DNA of 20,308 bases from Planctomycetia bacterium (GTDB lineage: Bacteria > Planctomycetota > Phycisphaerae > Phycisphaerales > SM1A02). The stretch is taken from assembly GCA_005799475.1 (NCBI GenBank), contig SYGQ01000134.1:1-20308 (forward strand), written 5' to 3'. Within the stretch, counting starts at the first letter, position 1; each line of letters starts with the position of its first letter. Below the pieces are notes generated by a model. The model had not been told where the DNA came from and ran no database searches. It saw nothing but the letters and a program-made list of their open reading frames with translations. This document shows, piece after piece, positions 6,452 through 11,905 of this stretch. Both the position numbers and the translations under genes were made by a program.

Positions 6452-7197
6452 GACTCTCAACCACCATCTTGGCGACACTTCTCGTTGGAGTCACGCCAGC
6501 CGTCGCTTTCACGCAAGACGCCGCCAAGCCGGCGGACACCCAGCCGCCAGCGCACGGCGAAAAGGGCGCGCACTCGCGTCGCCCGCATGCGCGTGACGCC
6601 GCCTCGCCGCATCATGGTGCCGAAGTCGGCAAGGCCGCGCCTGAGTTCACTCTCACTGGAGCCGACGGAAAGACCTACACGCTTGCGTCGTTCAAGGGCA
6701 AGACGGTGGTCCTGGAGTGGTTCAGCCCCGCTTGCCCGGTGAGTGCTGAGGGCGACCACTCGTACTGGGGCTCAGGCCGCGCCGCGAAGGTGGTCACCGC
6801 CATGAAGGCCGCCGACGCCGACGCTGTGTATCTCACAGTCAACTCCGATCGAGATGGTCTCAATGGCAAGTCGACCTCGCAGATCGGGGCTGACTCCACG
6901 GCGGCGATCGTGAAGGCAGGGCAATCGGTACCCGTTCTCATGGACGCCGATGGCAAAGTCGGTCGTGCGTTTGGTGCCAAAACCACTCCGCATGTGTTCA
7001 TCATTGATGCCAAGGGCATCGTCGCGTACATCGGCGCGCCGATGAGCGATGACGGAGCGACCGACTACATCACCGGCGCGGTCACCGCGCTCAAGGCGGG
7101 CAAACCCGTCGAGCCGTCGAGAACCAAGAACAAGGGATGTAGCGTCAAGTACGCGCCGGCGGTGTCGAGCGAGGCGCCACCGGCACCAGCAACCTGA
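6448..7197 (+). CDS. Secreted redoxin (AhpC/TSA-like thioredoxin fold)
   Basis: The protein has 249 residues. It has a signal peptide (MRLSTTILATLLVGVTPAVAF, cut near residue 20-23) and then a His/Pro/Arg-rich linker to about 58. The thioredoxin fold runs from VGKAAPEFTLTGADGKTYTL to about residue 215. The active site is EWFSPACPVS with Cys96 followed by Ser99 (CxxS). The cis-proline is in TTPHVFIID (P181). A second cysteine is in NKGCSVKY (C231), a tail motif seen in redoxins of this subfamily. It may act as a one-cysteine peroxidase or reductase, with C231 resolving. Translation is coupled to the DsbD-like gene: ATGA overlap and GGAG 6 nt upstream. Together they look like a small extracytoplasmic thiol module. 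The gene converges on dnaN with a 16-bp gap. Confidence 0.88.
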   Translation: MRLSTTILATLLVGVTPAVAFTQDAAKPADTQPPAHGEKGAHSRRPHARDAASPHHGAEVGKAAPEFTLTGADGKTYTLASFKGKTVVLEWFSPACPVSAEGDHSYWGSGRAAKVVTAMKAADADAVYLTVNSDRDGLNGKSTSQIGADSTAAIVKAGQSVPVLMDADGKVGRAFGAKTTPHVFIIDAKGIVAYIGAPMSDDGATDYITGAVTALKAGKPVEPSRTKNKGCSVKYAPAVSSEAPPAPAT

Positions 7198-7213
7198 GCC
7201 CTCATGCCCCCGA

Positions 7214-8347
7214 TCAGCCGGGCAAGTTCACCGGCATGATGACATAGACGAAGTCGGGCCCAACTTTCATGACGCCAGGTCGATTCGGCGCCTTGAGTTC
7301 GATCGTGATCTCGGTCGTGTCGGCGATTCGCAAGACATCGGTGATGAACGCGGGGTTGAACCCGATCTCGACTTCGCTGCCCTCCCACGAGAGCGCCGGG
7401 AGATGAATCTCGGCATCACCCATCTCAGCGGCACGAGATGAGATCACAACTCCGCTGGGCCCGAACGCCATGCGGACGCCACGGCTCTCTTCGTTGGTCA
7501 AGAGCGCGGCGCGCTTGACCGCGGCGGCGAGTTCCGCCGTGTCGAATGTGCCCTGGCGGTCGTGTTCCTTGGGGATGACATCGTCGAACGGCGGGAAACT
7601 GCCTTCGATCAGCGCCGAGGTCAGCGAACTGCCCTCGCCGACGGCGAACGAGATTCGGTTTCGGTCGCGCGAGACGCGCACGGGCGCTTCGGGATCGTCG
7701 AGAAGGCGACTGAGGATGGTGAGTGCCTTCGTGGGAATGATGCAGCTCGCGTCACCCTCCGCGTTTCCAGAACTCTCACCCCGGACGAGCGCGAGTCGAC
7801 GGCCATCGGTGGCCACCATGCGCAGTTTCCGACCTTTGCGCTCGAGCAAGACGCCGTTGAAGGCGTAGCGCGTGTTGTCCGCGGCGGTCGCGAAGGCGGT
7901 CCGTGTGATCATTCGACGCAGGCTGCCCGCGTTCACTTCGAACTCGACGGGAGCGTCGCTCGCCACGCGATCCGCCGGGAACTCCTTCGGGTCATAGCCG
8001 AAGATGCGGAACTTCGCGTCTTCGCCCTTGACGACCGCGATGTGCTTCTCCATCTCGATGGCGAGCGTGCTGTCGTCGCAGGAGCGCACGATCTGTGCCA
8101 GCTTGTCGGCGGGCACGAGGGCCTCGCCGTCGGCATGAACTTGCACGCTCGAGAGCACGACTGAAAGGCGAATGTCCTGGTCAGTGGCATCGAGGCGCAG
8201 CGACCCGTCGCTGGCCGACAACTTGACGCAGAGGAGAACGGGCACGGTCGTGCGGCTCATCACGACGGAGCTCGCCATCGTGAGAGCATCGACGAGGGAT
8301 GTACGGTCGCAAACGATGCGCATTGGGCCGGTCGCGGTCATTGTCAT
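7214..8347 (-). CDS. dnaN: DNA polymerase III sliding clamp (beta subunit)
   Basis: The protein has 377 residues, the family norm (about 366-380). It forms the ring that holds the replicative polymerase on DNA and recruits repair factors. Family patterns visible are MRIVCDRTSLVDALTMASSVV at the start, VPVLLCVKLSA, AADNTRYAFNGVLLE, VATDGRRLAL, IEGSFPPFDDVIP, and the ending VGPDFVYVIMPVNLPG. I chose the ATG at 8347 because GAGG lies 5 nt upstream; ATG 8323 is a possible alternative. Usually dnaN sits between dnaA and recF/gyrB. Here neither is near, and the neighbours are a redoxin gene (convergent) and a small membrane gene (divergent). A TATATT hexamer 16 nt upstream would give a leader of about 10 nt carrying the ribosome-binding site, unlike the leaderless neighbours. 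Confidence 0.97.
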   Translation of the reverse strand: MTMTATGPMRIVCDRTSLVDALTMASSVVMSRTTVPVLLCVKLSASDGSLRLDATDQDIRLSVVLSSVQVHADGEALVPADKLAQIVRSCDDSTLAIEMEKHIAVVKGEDAKFRIFGYDPKEFPADRVASDAPVEFEVNAGSLRRMITRTAFATAADNTRYAFNGVLLERKGRKLRMVATDGRRLALVRGESSGNAEGDASCIIPTKALTILSRLLDDPEAPVRVSRDRNRISFAVGEGSSLTSALIEGSFPPFDDVIPKEHDRQGTFDTAELAAAVKRAALLTNEESRGVRMAFGPSGVVISSRAAEMGDAEIHLPALSWEGSEVEIGFNPAFITDVLRIADTTEITIELKAPNRPGVMKVGPDFVYVIMPVNLPG

Positions 8348-8363
8348 GGGTTCCTCGATAGCG

Positions 8364-8369
8364 AATATA
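8364..8369 (-). promoter_or_regulatory. -10-like box TATATT for dnaN
   Basis: TATATT on the minus strand, 16 nt before the dnaN ATG, predicts a leader of about 10 nt containing GAGGA. Its presumed -35 position coincides with the plus-strand box at 8387-8392, so the two divergent promoters would compete. Confidence 0.5.
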
Positions 8370-8386
8370 CCCGTGGTTCGGGGGCC

Positions 8387-8392
8387 TATCAT
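8387..8392 (+). promoter_or_regulatory. -10-like box TATCAT for the zinc-ribbon membrane gene
   Basis: TATCAT, then TCGAGTC (7 nt), then the in-frame GTG at 8400. Leaderless or one-nucleotide leader predicted. Confidence 0.45.
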
Positions 8393-8399
8393 TCGAGTC

Positions 8400-8762
8400 G
8401 TGTTGCACTCGGCGATTCGATCGATCCGTGGGGCCTTCCCGGTCGTGGTGTTCTGCGGCTACTTGCTCGCGTTCTTCGCGGCGTTCACGATGGTCTTCAT
8501 GCTTCCAATCGGAGCGCTCGGCCTCGTGTTCCTCGCGCTCATGGCGCTTGTGCCGGTTGTGGCGACATGGGTGGTCCTCGTCGCGATCGAACGGCCTCTG
8601 GCTCGCGCGAAACTCGTGCGTGGTGTCTGTCCGGCGTGTAGCGGCCGCGTGAGAGAGTGCCTCCAAGAGCAGGGGCCCGCATCATTCGAGTGCCTCGCGT
8701 GCGTGAGATCGTTCTCGTCAAAGGGCGAGGACATCGAACTCCCGGATCCGTCGCCCGCGTGA
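8400..8762 (+). CDS. Small membrane protein with C-terminal zinc ribbon
   Basis: The protein has 120 residues from a GTG start (a TTG at 8403 follows directly). Two hydrophobic helices occupy about residues 12-35 and 38-63. After a basic segment (RPLARAKLVR) comes a ribbon with C77/C80 (CPAC) and C98/C101 (CLAC), which would bind one zinc ion in the cytoplasm. The acidic tail reads EDIELPDPSPA. I do not recognise a named family. The architecture repeats that of the 775-1590 gene: membrane helices, basic linker, zinc ribbon. The frame is open much further upstream, but that stretch is antisense to dnaN. The hydrophobic start and the TATCAT box 7 nt upstream support the short version. It is divergent from dnaN and ends 8 bp from the convergent gene at 8771. 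Confidence 0.75.
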   Translation: MLHSAIRSIRGAFPVVVFCGYLLAFFAAFTMVFMLPIGALGLVFLALMALVPVVATWVVLVAIERPLARAKLVRGVCPACSGRVRECLQEQGPASFECLACVRSFSSKGEDIELPDPSPA

Positions 8763-8770
8763 CGCGACGG

Positions 8771-9415
8771 CTACTTCGCCTTGGTCGAAACGCGTGCTGA
8801 ACTGCCTTCAGCGGACTCGGTCACGGGCGCTTTCGCGGCCGAGGCATGGGCGACGAGATCGCGCACGAGTGCCGCGAGATCCGAACGCCCCGTGTAGATC
8901 GCAATCTCGCCCGCCGGCATGACCTCGATCAGAATCGGACTGCCGGTGGTGGCAATGGCGATGCCATGCGTCGCGCTGTCATCAGCGGCGAGCACACACT
9001 TCACAAGGTCGCGGAGGATGTGGAACTCCGCAGGCTGGAACTTAAGGGCATCTCGCGTATTGAGCTCGACCGTGGCTTCGCTATCAGTGGCTCGCCACTT
9101 CTCGTTGGACGCCATGCCTTGGGCCACACCGTCGAAGAGTTGGCGCCAGTGGCCTACCGGGATGACATACGCCGTGGTCAGGTGCAGCTTGTGGACGATG
9201 GCCTCGACGATGGTTGGGAGCGTCCCGCGCGCGATGCGGGGCATGTCGTTGGGGAGGCGAGCCTGAGCGGGGTGGTCGCTCGAGGCGATATCGAAACAGG
9301 AACTCTGAGGGTTCTCCGTGAGCGAGAGGCGAAGTTCATTCGCCGTGTGGCTCACGACCTCGACACCCACCGGTCGAAGGACCCGCCACGCTTCGTCAAA
9401 CTGTACGAATTCCAC
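8771..9415 (-). CDS. Conserved-looking cytosolic protein, function unknown
   Basis: The protein has 214 residues from a GTG start; I do not recognise the family. There is no signal peptide or membrane helix. Residues 1-45 read like a beta-rich segment (VEFVQFDEAWRVLRPVGVEVV). The middle has many Ala/Thr/Val strands, and a helical block from about 135 includes LKFQPAEFHILRDLVKCVLAADD, followed by a beta hairpin (GIAIATTGSPILIEVMPAGEIAIYTG) and a charged Ala/Ser/Lys tail. The frame is open far upstream into the opposite phosphatase gene. I placed the start at GTG 9415 because GGAG lies 10 nt upstream and a TACGCT box 20 nt upstream. The coding reading is supported by strand-appropriate composition and tight packing between neighbours (8-bp gap downstream). 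It might be a regulatory or binding domain; nothing catalytic is evident. Confidence 0.7.
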   Translation of the reverse strand: MEFVQFDEAWRVLRPVGVEVVSHTANELRLSLTENPQSSCFDIASSDHPAQARLPNDMPRIARGTLPTIVEAIVHKLHLTTAYVIPVGHWRQLFDGVAQGMASNEKWRATDSEATVELNTRDALKFQPAEFHILRDLVKCVLAADDSATHGIAIATTGSPILIEVMPAGEIAIYTGRSDLAALVRDLVAHASAAKAPVTESAEGSSARVSTKAK

Positions 9416-9435
9416 GAGTGCGACTCTCCGCAATG

Positions 9436-9441
9436 AGCGTA
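9436..9441 (-). promoter_or_regulatory. -10-like box TACGCT for the 9415 gene
   Basis: TACGCT on the minus strand, 20 nt before the GTG at 9415, leaves a leader of about 13 nt with GGAG. With the identical plus-strand box at 9465 it forms an inverted pair spaced by 23 bp. Confidence 0.4.
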
Positions 9442-9464
9442 GCCGATTCCACGATCGATGTCGG

Positions 9465-9470
9465 TACGCT
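9465..9470 (+). promoter_or_regulatory. -10-like box TACGCT for the phosphatase-rpiB operon
   Basis: TACGCT, then GCCCGA (6 nt), then ATG at 9477. A leaderless transcript is predicted for the first gene of the operon. Confidence 0.5.
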
Positions 9471-9476
9471 GCCCGA

Positions 9477-9938
9477 ATGAGGACGATCCTCTTCGTCTGC
9501 ACCGGGAACACCTGCCGTTCCCCGATGGCGGAGGCGATTGCTCGGAATCTGCTTGACAAGGGGTCGGTCGACGGCGTCTCCGAGCGTGTTTTCGTTGCGT
9601 CCGCCGGCACGCACGCGTCCGCCGGGTCGCCGATTTCGGGCGAAGCCGCTGCGGCACTGCGACGAAATGGGATCGAACACGATGGGCTCAGTCGCCACTT
9701 GACGGCGGCGATGATCCGCCGCGCCGACCTGGTCCTCGGCATGACTTCGGGCCATGTGGCAGCGGCGCGCGCGCTCGTGGATGCCGATCCAGATCAGGCC
9801 GCAAAGATTCATCCGATGGATGAGCACGGCGACATCGACGATCCCATCGGCTTGGGTCGTCAGGCCTACGATCGACTCGCGGCGCAGTTTGCCGAGCTCT
9901 TGCCGAAGCGGATCGCAGAACTGCTGAGGCCCACATGA
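9477..9938 (+). CDS. Low-molecular-weight protein tyrosine phosphatase
   Basis: The protein has 153 residues, the family norm. The P-loop is at the N-terminus, FVCTGNTCRSPMAE, with nucleophile Cys8 and Arg14 (CX5R-S). The general acid is in DDPIG near residue 121. These residues are all intact, so an active phosphatase of phospho-tyrosine or phospho-arginine proteins is likely; YwlE-type enzymes share this form. Arsenate reductases have the same fold but no ars gene is near. The ATG is preceded by a TACGCT box 6 nt away and no ribosome-binding site. The stop overlaps the rpiB start (ATGA). A phosphatase-rpiB pair is a recurring gene order in many bacteria, for example Firmicutes with ywlE, so the assignment fits its neighbour. 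Confidence 0.92.
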   Translation: MRTILFVCTGNTCRSPMAEAIARNLLDKGSVDGVSERVFVASAGTHASAGSPISGEAAAALRRNGIEHDGLSRHLTAAMIRRADLVLGMTSGHVAAARALVDADPDQAAKIHPMDEHGDIDDPIGLGRQAYDRLAAQFAELLPKRIAELLRPT

Positions 9939-10390
9939 AGGTTGCGATCGGGACCGATCATCGAGGCGCAGAGACCGCGCGAACCGTAGCGCAGCAATTG
10001 CGTCTCGACGGCCACGCGGTGAATGTTGTCGGCGAGGCTTCAGGCGTCGCTTCGGACTATCCAGATAGTGCGTGGTTAGTCACGCGAGAGATCGTGACCG
10101 GTGGCGCCGATCGCGGCGTTCTCATCTGTGGAACCGGCATCGGAATGGCGATTGCCGCGAACAAGGTCGAGGGGATCCGCGCGGCGCTCGCGCTCGATGA
10201 ACTGAGCGCACAACTCTCGCGCAGTCACAACGACGCCAATGTGCTCTGTCTCTCCGCCGACCTTCTCGGGCACACCCTCGTGAGGCGCATCATCGAAGTC
10301 TGGATGAAGACTGGCTTCGATGGCGGTCGCCACGCGCGACGCCTCGCGAAGATCACGCGCATCGAGCGACGCGAGGATCCGCGCACCTGA
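9935..10390 (+). CDS. rpiB: Ribose-5-phosphate isomerase B
   Basis: The protein has 151 residues, usual for RpiB/LacAB. It interconverts ribulose 5-phosphate and ribose 5-phosphate in the pentose phosphate pathway, in the cytosol. The motif at residues 6-13 reads GTDHRGAE (family GSDHAGxE). DYPD is at 41-44, the catalytic cysteine C65 lies in GVLICGTGIGMAIAANK, and SHNDANVLCLSADLLG follows. The start overlaps the phosphatase stop by 4 nt and TGAGG lies 5 nt upstream, so it is coupled within the operon. The Arg in DHRG instead of the usual DHAG and the Cys in NVLCL are small departures. It converges on pepA with a 13-bp gap. Confidence 0.95.
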   Translation: MKVAIGTDHRGAETARTVAQQLRLDGHAVNVVGEASGVASDYPDSAWLVTREIVTGGADRGVLICGTGIGMAIAANKVEGIRAALALDELSAQLSRSHNDANVLCLSADLLGHTLVRRIIEVWMKTGFDGGRHARRLAKITRIERREDPRT

Positions 10391-10403
10391 CGGGCGGCGA
10401 GGG

Positions 10404-11873
10404 TTACGCCATGCTGGCGGCGATCTCGGTCAAGAGTCGCACGCCCCACCCGGTCGGGCCGACTCCCGTCAGTTCATGGGCGCTCTCTGAGGCCGCCATG
10501 GAGGCGATATCGAGGTGCGCCCACGGGATCGCGGCGTCAACGAAGTAGGAGAGGAATGCCGCGCCCTGAATGGGGTGGGCGCTGCGGAGAGGATTGGAGT
10601 TGATGATGTCGGCATGCTGGCTGCGCATGAAGTCGCGGTGCGCCTCCCACAGTGGAAGCCTCCAGAGGGCTTCGCCCGTCGACTCGGCTGCGCGCTCCAC
10701 CAGCGATGCAAGGGGCGACTGTTCGCAGAAGTAGCCGGCGCAGAATGGGCCCAGCGCGACACCGACTCCGCCCGTGAGCGTGGCGATGTCGACAACGGCC
10801 GTCGGTGAAAGCGATCGGCACGCGTAACTGAGGGCGTCGGCCAGAACGAGGCGCCCCTCGGCGTCGGTATTGGTGACTTCGACGGTGACCCCATTGTGAA
10901 GACGAATGATGTCGTCGGGTCGGTACGCATCGTTCGACACCATGTTCTCGGCGGCCGCGAGCACCCCCGTCACGCGCACGGGCAACTTCAGCGACGCGAT
11001 CGCGCGCATGGCGCCAAGGACCGCGGCACCTCCGCACTTGTCATACTTCATCCCCTTCATCCCGTTGTTCACCTTGAGTGAGTAACCGCCGGTGTCGTAG
11101 GTGATGGTCTTGCCAACGAGCACGAGATGGGCCGCGTTGGCTCGCGCCTTCGCTCGTCGCGGCGACCACTCCATTGTGACGAGGCAGGGTTTCGCGGCGG
11201 ATCCTTGTCCCACGGCGACGAGTCCACCCATGCCCATCGATCGCGCCTTCGCGAAATCGATGACGCGCACGCGCATGCCGAGCGTTCGGCCGAGGCGGCG
11301 CGCTTCCCCGGCAATCCAGCGCGGGTTGGCGATGTTGGGTGGGGTCGCGGCGATCCGCCGTGCGGCGTTGGCGGCATCGCCGAGCGTGATCCCCGTGCGA
11401 AAGCCATCGCGCGCGGCGGCGTCGCGAAGATGGACGCTCAAGGTGCCAAGGCGGGGTGTGCGACGCGACGCGGTGCCGTCGAGTGCATCGAAGCGCCATG
11501 TCCCGAGCATCAATCCTTCGGCAAGCGCCTGCGCGAGCGTGCGTCGCGTGGCCGCGGATGGAGACCACGCGTGGGCGTTGTCGAAGTTGACCGATCGGGC
11601 TCCCATCGCCACGAGCGTCCGTCCCAAGCGTGCGCCGACGACGCGCATGCGACGCGCATCGAGGCCCTGCGCTGGGCCCAAGGAGAGTGCCATGTGGCCG
11701 GCGTCGAGGGTGAGCGTCGCGCCGGCCTCGCCCGGGATGGAGACGCCGCGCATGGCTGGGGCGAGTGTCCCGGCATCCGGGCCGACCGCAGATGGGCGGC
11801 TGAAAACGCGCGCGAACGCCGTGGTGACGCGCAGCGTCCCGGCGCGCTTGGAGATCTCGATGGATCGGTACAT
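10404..11873 (-). CDS. pepA: Leucyl aminopeptidase (M17 family)
   Basis: The protein has 489 residues, normal for the family, which removes N-terminal residues from peptides using two metal ions. The catalytic domain has all key residues: K255 and D260 in VGKTITYDTGG, K267 in SLK, D278 in MKYDKCGG, D337/E339/R341 in NTDAEGRLVLADAL. By family knowledge these are the metal ligands, the catalytic Lys and the bicarbonate-binding Arg. The first 160 residues form the poorly conserved N-terminal domain, Ala/Arg-rich here. There is no signal peptide, so it is cytoplasmic. Some PepA proteins also bind DNA; nothing here tests that. TAGGAT lies 9 nt before the ATG, giving a predicted 3-nt leader. It is divergent from mnmG, with 32 bp between start codons. 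Confidence 0.94.
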   Translation of the reverse strand: MYRSIEISKRAGTLRVTTAFARVFSRPSAVGPDAGTLAPAMRGVSIPGEAGATLTLDAGHMALSLGPAQGLDARRMRVVGARLGRTLVAMGARSVNFDNAHAWSPSAATRRTLAQALAEGLMLGTWRFDALDGTASRRTPRLGTLSVHLRDAAARDGFRTGITLGDAANAARRIAATPPNIANPRWIAGEARRLGRTLGMRVRVIDFAKARSMGMGGLVAVGQGSAAKPCLVTMEWSPRRAKARANAAHLVLVGKTITYDTGGYSLKVNNGMKGMKYDKCGGAAVLGAMRAIASLKLPVRVTGVLAAAENMVSNDAYRPDDIIRLHNGVTVEVTNTDAEGRLVLADALSYACRSLSPTAVVDIATLTGGVGVALGPFCAGYFCEQSPLASLVERAAESTGEALWRLPLWEAHRDFMRSQHADIINSNPLRSAHPIQGAAFLSYFVDAAIPWAHLDIASMAASESAHELTGVGPTGWGVRLLTEIAASMA

Positions 11874-11882
11874 GGGTCGCGC

Positions 11883-11888
11883 ATCCTA
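11883..11888 (-). promoter_or_regulatory. -10-like box TAGGAT for pepA
   Basis: TAGGAT on the minus strand is followed by 9 nt and the ATG at 11873. The plus-strand box for mnmG starts 5 bp further on, back to back with it. Confidence 0.45.
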
Positions 11889-11893
11889 GGGTT

Positions 11894-11899
11894 TATGCT
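11894..11899 (+). promoter_or_regulatory. -10-like box TATGCT for mnmG
   Basis: TATGCT, then CGCGAG (6 nt), then ATG at 11906. Leaderless mRNA predicted. Its -35 position would fall on the pepA start codon. Confidence 0.5.
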
Positions 11900-11905
11900 C
11901 GCGAG

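Noticed and set aside
7198..8399. Possible replication origin beside dnaN
   Set aside because: I saw no cluster of DnaA boxes and no AT-rich unwinding stretch. The spacers on both sides of dnaN are only 16 and 52 bp.
9477..9938. Arsenate reductase instead of phosphatase
   Set aside because: The CX5R loop and DDPIG acid fit both, but no arsenic gene is nearby and pairing with rpiB is typical of the phosphatase.
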